Shown in pieces: positions 24,355 through 32,242 of a stretch of DNA of 64,000 nt. The notes under the pieces are model-generated. The model did no database searches. It was not told where the DNA came from and was given only the letters and a program-made list of their open reading frames with translations. This DNA comes from Actinomadura atramentaria DSM 43919 (GTDB lineage: Bacteria; Actinomycetota; Actinomycetes; Streptosporangiales; Streptosporangiaceae), in NCBI RefSeq assembly GCF_000381885.1, contig NZ_KB907211.1, positions 310,001 through 374,000 on the forward strand. Reading direction: 5' to 3'. Every line of letters starts with the position of its first letter. The first letter of the stretch is position 1. The translations under genes were made by a program, and so were the position numbers.

Positions 24355-24427
24355 GACGGGAAGGAACGCTGGTGCGTTCGGCGGTCTCATAAACCGTTGC
24401 AGGCGGGTTCGATTCCCGCTCCCGTCA
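24355..24427 (+). tRNA. tRNA with CAU anticodon (elongator Met-like, atypical)
   Basis: A 73-nt cloverleaf: acceptor GACGGGA/TCCCGTC (7 bp), D stem GAAC/GTTC with loop GCTGGTGC, anticodon stem GCGGT/ACCGT with loop CTCATAA (anticodon CAT at 24388-24390). The variable loop is TGCAG, the T stem GCGGG/CCCGC with loop TTCGATT, and the discriminator A. No CCA is encoded. It is not an initiator: position 1 pairs with 72, and the three G:C pairs next to the anticodon loop are absent. Position 8 is A rather than T, and the D loop lacks A14, so the usual 8-14 tertiary pair is missing. It lies 23 bp from the cebR stop. Confidence 0.65.
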
Positions 24428-24450
24428 CCCGGCGGCGGAACGGCGGAAGG

Positions 24451-25461
24451 CTACGCCGACTCCCGCTTCACCAGATGCGGCCGCAGTATCACGACCGGTT
24501 CGTCCAGGTCCTCGCCGCGAATGCGCGCCACGAGCAGCCGCGCCATCTCCCGTCCCATCTCCTCGGGGGACTGGTGGACGGTCGTCAGCGGCGGGTCCGC
24601 GAGGGGCGCTGCGGCCGAGTCGTCGAAGCCCACGACGGCCACGTCGCCGGGGACGGTCCGCCCGAGCCGCCGCAGGACGCGCAGCGCGCCGAGCGCCATC
24701 GGGTCGTCGGCGGCGAAAACGGCGTCGAGGCCCGGGTCGCGCGCGAGGAGTTCCTCCGCGGCCGCGATGCCGCTGGCCTCGCTGAAGTCCCCGTAGGCGA
24801 TCAGCTCGGGCAGCCCCGCGTCCGCGAGCGCGTCGCGGTAGCCGCCGAGCCGGTCGATGCCGACGCCCATGTCCTGCGGCCCGGCGATCGTGGCGATCCG
24901 GCGGCGGCCGTGCGCGACGAGGTGCTCGACGGCCTGCCGCGCCCCGCTGCGGTTGTCCACGTCCACGTAGCTGACCGGCGACAGGCCGGGCGGCCGCCCG
25001 CCGAGGACGGTCGGCACGCCGCCCGCCTCCAGCTTGGCGGGCAGCGGGTCCTCCGCGTGCAGCGACGTCAGCAGGACGCCGTCGACGTGCTGCGCGGTCA
25101 GGTAGTCCGCGAGCCGCGCGTACTCGCCGGGCGAGCGGGCGAGCGCGAGCAGCAGTTGCAGCCCGGTGTCCCCGAGCGCGGTGCTGATGCCCCGGATGAT
25201 CCCGGCGAAGTAGGGCTCGCCGAACAGCCGCTGGTCGGATTCGGCGACGACGAGCGCGACCGTGTCGGTCCGGTGCGTCACCAGCGACCGCGCCGCCCGG
25301 TTCGGCACGTAGCCCAGTTCCTCGATCGCCTTGAGCACCGCCGCGCGGGCCTGCTCGCTGACCCGCGGCGAGCCGTTGACGACCCGCGACACCGTCCCGC
25401 GGCCGACGCCGGCCCGCGCCGCGACCTCCTCCAGCGTCGGGCGCGTGCCCCTGCCCGCCAT
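24451..25461 (-). CDS. cebR: LacI-family repressor CebR (cello-oligosaccharide control)
   Basis: A 336-residue LacI-family protein. Residues about 7-60 (RPTLEEVAARAGVGRGTVSRVVNGSPRVSEQARAAVLKAIEELGYVPNRAARSL) are the DNA-binding domain with hinge helix; the rest is a periplasmic-binding-protein-like sugar domain ending VILRPHLVKRESA. It is downstream of and co-directional with a cellobiose ABC/beta-glucosidase operon. The operon promoter carries GTGGGAGCGCTCCCAC, the known CebR target, so identity as CebR is well supported. In Streptomyces cebR is usually divergent from or beside cebEFG; here it is at the operon's end, separated by a strong hairpin. Confidence 0.85.
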   Translation of the reverse strand: MAGRGTRPTLEEVAARAGVGRGTVSRVVNGSPRVSEQARAAVLKAIEELGYVPNRAARSLVTHRTDTVALVVAESDQRLFGEPYFAGIIRGISTALGDTGLQLLLALARSPGEYARLADYLTAQHVDGVLLTSLHAEDPLPAKLEAGGVPTVLGGRPPGLSPVSYVDVDNRSGARQAVEHLVAHGRRRIATIAGPQDMGVGIDRLGGYRDALADAGLPELIAYGDFSEASGIAAAEELLARDPGLDAVFAADDPMALGALRVLRRLGRTVPGDVAVVGFDDSAAAPLADPPLTTVHQSPEEMGREMARLLVARIRGEDLDEPVVILRPHLVKRESA

Positions 25462-25510
25462 CCGGTCCTCCCTCGCCTCGCGCCGGGCCGCCGCCCGGAA
25501 CCGCCCGCCC

Positions 25511-25546
25511 GGCGCGGCGCGGACCGCCCCGGGTCCGCGCCGCGCC
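25511..25546. terminator. 15-bp hairpin between bglC and cebR
   Basis: Perfect 15-bp arms (25511-25525 and 25532-25546) around a GCCCCG loop, 5 bp beyond the bglC stop. No U-tract follows, as is common in actinobacteria. It should end or attenuate the ceb operon before cebR. Confidence 0.7.
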
Positions 25547-25551
25547 GCGCG

Positions 25552-26934
25552 TCACACGCCGCCGCGTCCGATCACGCCGGCGTACCAGCGGGCGCTGTCC
25601 TTCGGCGTGCGCCGCTGGGTGGCGTAGTCGACGCGGACGAGCCCGAAGCGCTTGGAGTAGCCCCACGCCCATTCGAAATTATCCAGGAGGGACCAGACGA
25701 AATAGCCCGCAAGCGGAACTCCGTCGCCGATCGCGTCGCGGCACGCCCGCAGGTGCGCCTCGATGTACCGGACGCGGCCGGTGTCGTGGACGGTCCCGTC
25801 CGGCCCGGCGTCCTCGTCGTAACCTGCGCCGTTCTCGGTGATGTAGAGCGGGACGCCCGGGTAGTCGCGGTGGACGCGCGTCAGCACCTCGCGCAGCCCG
25901 ACCTCGTCGATCTCCCAGCCCATGTCGGTGACGGGCCGCCCCGCCGGGACGAACCGGACGTCCGCGCTGCCCACCCACGGCGAGTGCGCGGAGAACGGCG
26001 ACGACGCCGCCTGCGTCGCCGCGCCCGGCAGCCCCGACACGGTGTGCCGCGTGTAGTAGTTGATGCCGAGCTGGTCGAGGGGCTGCGCGATGACGGCCAT
26101 GTCCTCCGCGTCCGGGTCGAACCCGAACCCGGCGAGGTCGTCGAGGACGTCGTCGGGATACCGGCCGCGCAGCAGCGGGTCCAGGAAGAACCGGTTCTGC
26201 ATCCCGTCGATGCGCCGCGCCGCGTCCAGGTCGGCCGGGTCGGGCGTCGCCGCCGACACCGCGTACAGGTTCACCGCCGCGCCGAACCGGTTGTCCGGCC
26301 GCGCCTCCCGCATCGCCGCGACGGCCAGGCCGTGGCCGAGCATCAGGTGGTGGGCGGCGTCGAGCGCGGCGGCGGGCTCGCGGCGGCCCGGCGCGTGCTC
26401 GCCGGACGCGTAGCCGAGGAACGCCGCGCACCACGGCTCGTTCACCGTCGTCCAGTGCCGGACGCGGTCCCCGAGCGCGTCGTGGACGGCGGCCGCGTAC
26501 TCGGCGAAGCGCAGCGCGGTGTCGCGCTCCGGCCAGCCGCCCGCGTCCTCCAGCGGACTCGGCAGGTCCCAGTGGTACAGCGTCGGCCACGGCTCGATGC
26601 CCGCCGCCAGCAGCTCGTCGGCGAGCCGCCGGTAGAAGTCGAGCCCGGCCGCGTTGGGCTTGCCGGACCCGGTCGGCTGGACACGCGGCCACGACACCGA
26701 GAAGCGGTACGCGTGCAACCCGAGGTCGCGCATCAGCGCGACGTCCTCGCGGTAGCGGTGGTAGTGGTCGACGGCCACGTCGCCGGTGTCGCCGTTGAGG
26801 ACCTTGCCGGGGACGCGGCAGAAGTCGTCCCAGATGGACGGGCCGCGCCCGTCCTCGGCGGCGGCCCCCTCGATCTGGTAGGCGGCGGTCGCCGCGCCGA
26901 ACCGGAAACCGGCGGGGAACGAAACGGAGGTCAA
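25552..26934 (-). CDS. bglC: GH1 beta-glucosidase BglC
   Basis: A 460-residue glycoside hydrolase family 1 protein, full length. FRFGAATAAYQIEGA is the N-terminal GH1 signature, WTTVNEPW holds the acid/base Glu, and LYITENGAGYDE holds the nucleophile Glu. No signal peptide is present, so it acts on cellobiose or cellotriose in the cytoplasm after import by CebEFG. It starts with TTG 26934, overlapping the cebG stop by 4 bp (TTGA). The gene order matches the Streptomyces cebEFG-bglC operon. Confidence 0.9.
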   Translation of the reverse strand: MTSVSFPAGFRFGAATAAYQIEGAAAEDGRGPSIWDDFCRVPGKVLNGDTGDVAVDHYHRYREDVALMRDLGLHAYRFSVSWPRVQPTGSGKPNAAGLDFYRRLADELLAAGIEPWPTLYHWDLPSPLEDAGGWPERDTALRFAEYAAAVHDALGDRVRHWTTVNEPWCAAFLGYASGEHAPGRREPAAALDAAHHLMLGHGLAVAAMREARPDNRFGAAVNLYAVSAATPDPADLDAARRIDGMQNRFFLDPLLRGRYPDDVLDDLAGFGFDPDAEDMAVIAQPLDQLGINYYTRHTVSGLPGAATQAASSPFSAHSPWVGSADVRFVPAGRPVTDMGWEIDEVGLREVLTRVHRDYPGVPLYITENGAGYDEDAGPDGTVHDTGRVRYIEAHLRACRDAIGDGVPLAGYFVWSLLDNFEWAWGYSKRFGLVRVDYATQRRTPKDSARWYAGVIGRGGV

Positions 26935-27803
26935 GCCTTCACCGCACCTTCCATGATGCCGCCGATGATCTGGCGGCCGAACAGGACGAACACCACGAGC
27001 AGCGGGAGGACCGCGACCGTGGTCCCGGCGAACATGAGCGTGTAGTCCTTGAAGTACGCGTTCGCCAGGTTGTTGATGGAGAGCTGGACGGTCGGGTTGT
27101 CGGGATTGAGGACGGCCAGCGGCCACATGAAGTCGTTCCAGGTCTGCATGAACGTCAGCAGGCCGAGGACGCCCGCGGCGGGGCGCAGCGCGGGCAGCAC
27201 GACGTGCCAGTAGATGCCGAAGGTGGAGCAGCCGTCGACGCGGGCGGCCTCGATCAGCTCGTCCGGGACGGCCTGGTCGGCGTACTGCCGCATCATGAAC
27301 ACGCCGAACCCGGTGATCAGGAACGGGACGATGACGGCCTGGAGGTGGTTCTGCCACCCCAGCTTCACCATGATCATGAAGAGCGGGATCAGGCCCATCT
27401 GGACCGGGACCATCATCGTCGCGATGATCGTCAGCAGCAGCGCGTTGCGGCCCCGGAAGCGGAGCTTGGCGAACGCGAACCCGGCGAGCGAGCCGAAGAA
27501 CACCGTCGCGACCGTCACGCAGCCGGACACGATCGCGGAGTTCACCAGGCCCTTCGCGAAGTACGCGTCGGGGTTGTCGAAGAGGCGCCTGACGTTCTCG
27601 CCGAGGTGACCGCCCGGGATCATCGGCGGCGGGACGTCCGACACCACGTCGTTCGTCCGCGTCGCGACGACGATCATCCAGTAGATCGGGAAGACCGACA
27701 GCGCCAGCGCGATGACCAGCGCGACGTAGGTGAGCGGGCTCGCGTCCCACAGCGTGCGCATCCGGCCGGGGCGGCGCGGCCTCCGCGCGGGGAGCGTCGT
27801 CAT
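26931..27803 (-). CDS. cebG: Cello-oligosaccharide ABC permease CebG
   Basis: A 290-residue MalG-type inner-membrane permease with six predicted membrane segments, from TYVALVIALALSVFPIYWMIVV to LPLLVVFVLFGRQIIGG. The EAA loop reads ELIEAARVDGCSTFGIYWHVVLPALRP, which contacts the ATPase. No ATPase gene is in the operon; in Streptomyces the shared ATPase MsiK energises CebEFG, and the same is expected here. The start overlaps the cebF stop by ATGA. Confidence 0.88.
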   Translation of the reverse strand: MTTLPARRPRRPGRMRTLWDASPLTYVALVIALALSVFPIYWMIVVATRTNDVVSDVPPPMIPGGHLGENVRRLFDNPDAYFAKGLVNSAIVSGCVTVATVFFGSLAGFAFAKLRFRGRNALLLTIIATMMVPVQMGLIPLFMIMVKLGWQNHLQAVIVPFLITGFGVFMMRQYADQAVPDELIEAARVDGCSTFGIYWHVVLPALRPAAGVLGLLTFMQTWNDFMWPLAVLNPDNPTVQLSINNLANAYFKDYTLMFAGTTVAVLPLLVVFVLFGRQIIGGIMEGAVKA

Positions 27804-28780
27804 TTCGCGTCCCCCGCCCGCCGGATCAGCAGGAAGTTGACGAGCGAGAACACGATGATCAGCAGGAACAGCGCCCACGCGATGGCCGCGCCGTAGCCGT
27901 ACCGGTCGTGGCCGAACGCGTTGTCGTACATATACATCGTGATCGTCTGGAACTGGTGCATGGAGCCGCCGTCCATCCGGTTGGAACTGCCCACGCCGAA
28001 CAGCACGGGCTCGGTGAAGAGCTGGAGCCCGCCGATCGTGGAGATGATGACGGTGAACACGATCGTCGGCCGCAGCAGCGGCACGGTGATCTGCCAGAAC
28101 TGGCGGATGCGGGACGCGCCGTCGATCGCGGCGGCCTCGTACAGGTCGCGGGGGATGGCCTGCATCGCGGCGAGGAAGATCAGGGCGTTGTAGCCCGTCC
28201 ACCGCCAGTCGACCATCGCGGAGATCGCCGCCCACGACCAGCCGCGGCTGACCTGCCAGTCGATCGCGCCCGCGCCGAGCTGGCCGAGCAGCCAGTTGAC
28301 GAGCCCGAAGTCGCGGTCGAAGAGCTGGGTGAACACGATCGCGACGGCGGCCGTCGAGGTGACGAGCGGCGCGACCATCCCGATGCGGAAGAACGTGCTG
28401 GCCTTCATCCGGCGGTCCAGCAGCGCCGCGACGCCGAGTGCCAGCAGGAGCTGCGGGACGGTCGAGAGCACGAAGATGCCGACCGTGTTGACGACCGCGT
28501 GCCAGAAGTCCGGGTCGTGGACCAGGTAGTCGAAGTTGCCGAGTCCGGCCCAGTCCCGCGTCCCCGACGACAGCCCCCAGTCGTGCAGCGCGACCCACAG
28601 CGTGTAGACGAGCGGGAACGCGCCGAACACCAGGAAGATCAGGAAGAACGGGGAGATGAGCAGGTAGGGGGAGAACTTCAGGTCGAACCGGTTGAGCCGG
28701 GCGCGCCACGCGCCGCCGGGGGAGGGGGCGGACGGCTCGGCCGGTGCGGTTCGCTCGGCGGCGGGCGAGAGGAGGCTCAC
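27800..28780 (-). CDS. cebF: Cello-oligosaccharide ABC permease CebF
   Basis: A 326-residue MalF-type permease. Membrane segments begin with LISPFFLIFLVFGAFPLVYTLWVAL, and the EAA loop reads DLYEAAAIDGASRIRQFWQITVPLLRP. The best start is GTG 28780 (VSLLSPAAERTAPAE). The better ribosome-binding site, AAAGG, actually lies before a 12-codon ORF (28777-28815) whose stop overlaps this GTG, so initiation may be by coupling. It forms the membrane channel with CebG. Confidence 0.85.
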   Translation of the reverse strand: MSLLSPAAERTAPAEPSAPSPGGAWRARLNRFDLKFSPYLLISPFFLIFLVFGAFPLVYTLWVALHDWGLSSGTRDWAGLGNFDYLVHDPDFWHAVVNTVGIFVLSTVPQLLLALGVAALLDRRMKASTFFRIGMVAPLVTSTAAVAIVFTQLFDRDFGLVNWLLGQLGAGAIDWQVSRGWSWAAISAMVDWRWTGYNALIFLAAMQAIPRDLYEAAAIDGASRIRQFWQITVPLLRPTIVFTVIISTIGGLQLFTEPVLFGVGSSNRMDGGSMHQFQTITMYMYDNAFGHDRYGYGAAIAWALFLLIIVFSLVNFLLIRRAGDAK

Positions 28781-28815
28781 GGCGCGCCCCCCGCCCGCGC
28801 GCTCGGGTCGCTCAT
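28777..28815 (-). CDS. 12-codon leader ORF before cebF
   Basis: ATG 28815 with a well-placed AAAGG site encodes MSDPSARAGGAP and stops at TGA 28777-28779, overlapping the cebF GTG as GTGA. It could be a coupling leader peptide. Alternatively a single-base error could have split the true N-terminus of CebF. Confidence 0.4.
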   Translation of the reverse strand: MSDPSARAGGAP

Positions 28816-28835
28816 GGCAGGAGCCTTTCGGGTCG

Positions 28836-28865
28836 GGGGGCGCCGGCCGCGCGGCCGGCGCCCCC
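28836..28865. terminator. 30-bp perfect palindrome between cebE and cebF
   Basis: Perfect 15-bp arms with no loop, core GGCCGCGCGGCC, starting 16 bp after the cebE stop. Such stem-loops after a binding-protein gene protect its mRNA and cut read-through, giving more CebE than permease. Inferred function. Confidence 0.7.
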
Positions 28866-28881
28866 ATGCCGGGCGGACGGG

Positions 28882-30186
28882 CTAGCGGGCGGCCTTCTGG
28901 GCGGCCTCGATCGCCTTGCCCCACGCGTCGGCGGGCTTGACGCGGCCCTGGCCGACGGAGATCAGGACGTTCTCCACGGCCGCGCGCACGTCCTCGTTCT
29001 TCGGCCCGAGGTAGACGGGCTTCACGGCCGCCGCCATGTCACCGAAGATCTGGCCGGTGGGCGCGCCGCTGAAGTAGGCGTTCGTGCTGTTCGCGACGGC
29101 CGGGTCCTGCTCGGCCTGCGGCGAGGACGGGAACGTGTTCTTGTCCTTGAACGCGCCGATCTGGCCCTGCGGGCTGGTCAGGAACTCGGCCAGCTCGGCG
29201 GCCTCCTTGGGGTGCTTGGTCTGCTTCGGCACGGCCAGCCAGGAGCCGCCCCACGAGCCGCCGCCGCCCGGGATGCTCGCGATGTCCCACTTGCCCTTGC
29301 CGTAGTCGCCGGAGAACTCCTCCAGCCCGCCGAGCATCCAGCCGGGGCACGGGACGGTCGCGAACGTGTCGCGCTTGAGCGCCGTCTGCCACGGCGGCGT
29401 GAACACCTGGAAGTCCGAGGTGAGCTTGTTCTGCTCGAACTTCAGCGTGGTGTCGAACGCCGTCTTCACCGCGGGGTTGCTGTCGAAGACGAGCTTGTTG
29501 GACTTGTCGAAGTAGCTGTAGCCGGGGCCCTTGCCCGCCTCCTGGAGGACGGTCGCGCGCAGCACGGCCGTGGGGCCGTCCAGCCACTTGGTGCCCGACA
29601 CCTTGCCCTGGAACTTCTGGCCGGTCTGCAGGAACGCGTCCCACGTCGGCCAGAGCTTGGAGACCTCGGCGCGGTCGGTCGGCAGCCCGGCCTTCTTGAA
29701 CAGGTCCTTGCGGTAGCACATCGCGAGCGGGCTGATGTCGGTGCCGAGGCCGACGAGCTGCCTGCCGTCCGCCGTCACCCCCATCTGCCACTTCCACGGC
29801 AGGAAGTTGCCCTCCAGGGACCTGCCGTTGTAGTCGAAGAGGTTCACGAACTTGCCGGGCTGCTGCATGTAGAGGGGGAGGATGCCCTCCTCCAGCGCGA
29901 CGACGTCGCCCGCGCCGCTGCCGGTGGCGATCCACTGCTGGAGGCGCGGCTTGTAGTCGTCGAGGACCGACACCTTGCGCTGCTTGATCGTCACGCCGGG
30001 GTGCGACGCCTCGTACTGCTTGTAGAGCTGTTCGTAGCCGAACTCGCCGAAGACGTCCACGGTGAGGGTGACCTTGCCGTCGGACCCGCCGTCGTCGCCG
30101 CCGCAGGCGGCCGCGGTGGCCGCCACGAGCGCGGCCAGGGCCGCGGCCGCGGCGAACCGCGGTCCGTTCCGTCCGTTGACTCGCAT
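28882..30186 (-). CDS. cebE: Cello-oligosaccharide-binding lipoprotein CebE
   Basis: A 434-residue extracytoplasmic binding protein of ABC family 1. The N-terminus MRVNGRNGPRFAAAAALAALVAATAAACGG is a lipoprotein signal with lipobox TAAAC. The mature part contains TLTVDVFGEFGYEQLYKQYEASHPGVTI and the SBP motif GTDISPLAMCYRKDLFKKAGLP. It captures cellobiose/cellotriose outside the membrane and delivers it to CebFG. As first gene of the operon it sits right behind the CebR operator, 33 bp from its start codon. Confidence 0.88.
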   Translation of the reverse strand: MRVNGRNGPRFAAAAALAALVAATAAACGGDDGGSDGKVTLTVDVFGEFGYEQLYKQYEASHPGVTIKQRKVSVLDDYKPRLQQWIATGSGAGDVVALEEGILPLYMQQPGKFVNLFDYNGRSLEGNFLPWKWQMGVTADGRQLVGLGTDISPLAMCYRKDLFKKAGLPTDRAEVSKLWPTWDAFLQTGQKFQGKVSGTKWLDGPTAVLRATVLQEAGKGPGYSYFDKSNKLVFDSNPAVKTAFDTTLKFEQNKLTSDFQVFTPPWQTALKRDTFATVPCPGWMLGGLEEFSGDYGKGKWDIASIPGGGGSWGGSWLAVPKQTKHPKEAAELAEFLTSPQGQIGAFKDKNTFPSSPQAEQDPAVANSTNAYFSGAPTGQIFGDMAAAVKPVYLGPKNEDVRAAVENVLISVGQGRVKPADAWGKAIEAAQKAAR

Positions 30187-30218
30187 CGCGAGCCCCTCTC
30201 GTTCGGGGGGTGGGGGGT

Positions 30219-30234
30219 GTGGGAGCGCTCCCAC
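30219..30234. promoter_or_regulatory. CebR operator upstream of cebE
   Basis: GTGGGAGCGCTCCCAC is a perfect 16-bp palindrome containing TGGGAGCGCTCCCA, the 14-bp CebR box established in Streptomyces. It lies 33 bp before the cebE start, where bound repressor would block transcription until cellobiose is present. Confidence 0.9.
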
Positions 30235-30564
30235 GAAGGAAAGACCGTGAGGCGCGTCACTGTCAATGCGCCGCAACACAACCGTTACCTCCGGCGCGGG
30301 CGGACGGGCCGGGGCGGATCGGACGCCCGTGGTCGCCGCATGGACTTCCCGGCGTCCCGCCTAATGGCCGACATTTCTTTCTTGGGTGGATTTGTCGGGC
30401 GATTTCCGGGCGGTAGCAGGAAAGGCGAGGACGCGTGACGGCAACGATTGGGAAAAGGCCGCGTGAATCGCATGCCCCGGTGGGGGACGATGCGGTGCGA
30501 TCTCCGAAGTGGCCGGTGGGCGGGGGTCCTCCGGCCCGAGACGATACGCGGAATGGAGAAATCG

Positions 30565-30849
30565 GTGCTCAAGCGAATGTTCGTCACGGGTCTCATCGGG
30601 GCGACGGCGGGCCTCACGGCCCTGACCGCCACGCCGGCCCTCGCGGGTGACAACCCCGCCAACCAGCAGCTGATCAACATTCAGTTCTGCCGCGACCTGA
30701 TCCCGGTCATCTCGAACCTGCTGGCCGTCAAGAACCAGCAGGGCGACTGCTACAACGGCGCGGCCGGGACCGAGAAGTCCGCGCACATCTACCGGCACGA
30801 GGTCCACAAGCAGTGGGGCCCGAAGCCGGGTCTGCCCAACACCGACTGA
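30565..30849 (+). CDS. Small secreted protein of unknown function
   Basis: A 94-residue protein, VLKRMFVTGLIGATAGLTALTATPALA followed by a ~67-residue mature part (GDNPANQQLINIQFCRDLIPVISNLLAVKNQQGDCYNGAAG...HEVHKQWGPKPGLPNTD). The signal peptide is clear, and two mature cysteines may form one disulfide. GTG 30565 is preferred because GGAG lies 6 bp upstream; ATG 30553 is also in frame. It stands alone between the ceb promoter and a strong terminator. I do not recognise the family; it lacks chaplin or rodlin repeats. Confidence 0.75.
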   Translation: MLKRMFVTGLIGATAGLTALTATPALAGDNPANQQLINIQFCRDLIPVISNLLAVKNQQGDCYNGAAGTEKSAHIYRHEVHKQWGPKPGLPNTD

Positions 30850-30870
30850 CGCGTCCGCGCGCAGTCCCAC

Positions 30871-30904
30871 GGGGCCGCGGCGGGGTTCTCCCCGCCGCGG
30901 CCCC
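30871..30904 (+). terminator. Terminator hairpin after the small secreted protein gene
   Basis: Perfect 15-bp G/C arms (30871-30885, 30890-30904) with a TTCT loop, 21 bp after the stop codon at 30849. No U-tract follows. Confidence 0.75.
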
Positions 30905-30979
30905 CGCGCGTCCGGGGTGGTTCTGGCCCGGACCGGGGTGCGTGAGGTCGTCGGCCGGTCCGGGCGGTCTTGGGCGCGA

Positions 30980-32071
30980 CTACATCGCGAAGCGGAGCGT
31001 CGCGGCGGTGGGCGAGGCGGAGTCCTCGGCGGGCAGTTCGCTGAAGCCCGCGTCGCCGAGCGCGGCCGCGCGCAGCATCAGCGCCGTCGCCGGGGCGCGG
31101 AGGGCGCGGTCGGGGTCGGTGAGGACGGACGGGACCGTCGCGAGGGCGCGCGGCTCGTCCGGCGCGGAGTACAGCCAGTCCTCGCCGCAGCGGTCGGCGG
31201 CGAGCAGCAGCGTCTCGACCTGGCCGTCGGTGAGCGCGCGGAGCGTGCCGGGCTCGCCGTCCACGGCGGTGCCCTGCGAGACGCGGTTGTGGAAGTCGTC
31301 CACGACGTCCTCGCGGGTGCGCGCCGACTCGCGCTCCAGCGCCGCGTCGACCGCCGAGCGCAGGCTGTCGGCGGCGCTGTAGTCGGCGCGGCCGCCGGGC
31401 AGCTCCACGACGGGCGGCTCCAGCTTGGCCAGGTGCTCGCGCATGAAGCCGATGGACCGCTCGTCGCCGCCCACGAAGATCACGGCGGCGGCCACGTCGC
31501 GGACCGCGCGCTCGACGTCCCGCGCGACCTCCTCGGCGTTGCTCTCCCACAGGTTCTCGGCGCGGCGCTGGTAGTGCCCGTGCGCCATGCCGCCCGCGTT
31601 GACCTTCTGGATGTGCAGCGTGCCGCCGTTGAAGAACCGCGCCGTCGACGGGTCGGCGGCGGCCGCGGCGTAGGAGAACACGTCCGCGCCCTCCCGGTCG
31701 ATCGCCACCACCACGTACGGGAGCTGGTGGTCGCGGTCCAGGACGAGGTCGAACGGGTCCGCGACCGGCAGCCAGGACGCCCGGTCGCGGGCGGGCGGCC
31801 GGGCCATCGTGTGGACGCCCAGCACCTCCCCGCGCGCGGCGTACAGCGCCTCGCCCTGCGGCCCGCCGATCCCCCTGACGCCGCCCGCGACGCCGTCGAG
31901 CGCGGTGAGCGTGGGCTCGTCCGCGCCCTGCCGCGCGAGGTCGTCGCGCAGCGCCCGCCAGCGGAGCTCGATCATCTTCTCCGCGTCGGCCGTGTCGCGC
32001 GTGGTGTCGAGGTGGACCGACGCCACGGGGCCGTCGGTCTCGTACAACGGTCGAAGGAAAGCGAGGTCCAT
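30980..32071 (-). CDS. Vms1-like/Rv2629-type protein, ribosome-rescue release factor candidate
   Basis: A 363-residue protein of the bacterial Vms1-like (Rv2629) family. MDLAFLRPLYETDGPVASVHLDTTRDTADAEKMIELRWRALRDDLARQG is the typical opening. VVVAIDREGADVFSY and AAAVIFVGGDERSIGFMREHL belong to the eRF1-like fold, and VVDDFHNRVSQGTAVDGEPGTLRAL follows. Relatives of this fold can release peptides from stalled ribosomes; Rv2629 itself is stress/hypoxia-associated in mycobacteria. ATG 32071 is chosen; a GTG at 32086 is possible. Biochemical role here is inferred from family only. Confidence 0.75.
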   Translation of the reverse strand: MDLAFLRPLYETDGPVASVHLDTTRDTADAEKMIELRWRALRDDLARQGADEPTLTALDGVAGGVRGIGGPQGEALYAARGEVLGVHTMARPPARDRASWLPVADPFDLVLDRDHQLPYVVVAIDREGADVFSYAAAAADPSTARFFNGGTLHIQKVNAGGMAHGHYQRRAENLWESNAEEVARDVERAVRDVAAAVIFVGGDERSIGFMREHLAKLEPPVVELPGGRADYSAADSLRSAVDAALERESARTREDVVDDFHNRVSQGTAVDGEPGTLRALTDGQVETLLLAADRCGEDWLYSAPDEPRALATVPSVLTDPDRALRAPATALMLRAAALGDAGFSELPAEDSASPTAATLRFAM

Positions 32072-32242
32072 GCGGTACCGATACACGTCTGGCGTCCGGT
32101 TAATCCTGCTCCGGGGGGAATCGTGGCGGGCGTTGCCAACATTTGGCCCGCGATCTTGATCACCGCTTGGGTTACCGGAACGACGGACGCGGACATTTCG
32201 TCAGCGACAGCGCGGACGGAGCCGACCGGGAGGCGGTGCGCG

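Noticed and set aside
24169..24390. A minus-strand ORF (from ATG 24324: MPDLSACLHSFTGDPAPVG...) overlapping the tRNA region
   Set aside because: It has some protein-like character but no ribosome-binding site or family match, and its longer form overlaps the tRNA. Not enough support.
28744..30438. Long plus-strand ORF antisense to cebE and cebF
   Set aside because: High GC leaves the antisense frame open; cebE has lipobox and SBP motifs on the minus strand, the antisense frame has none.
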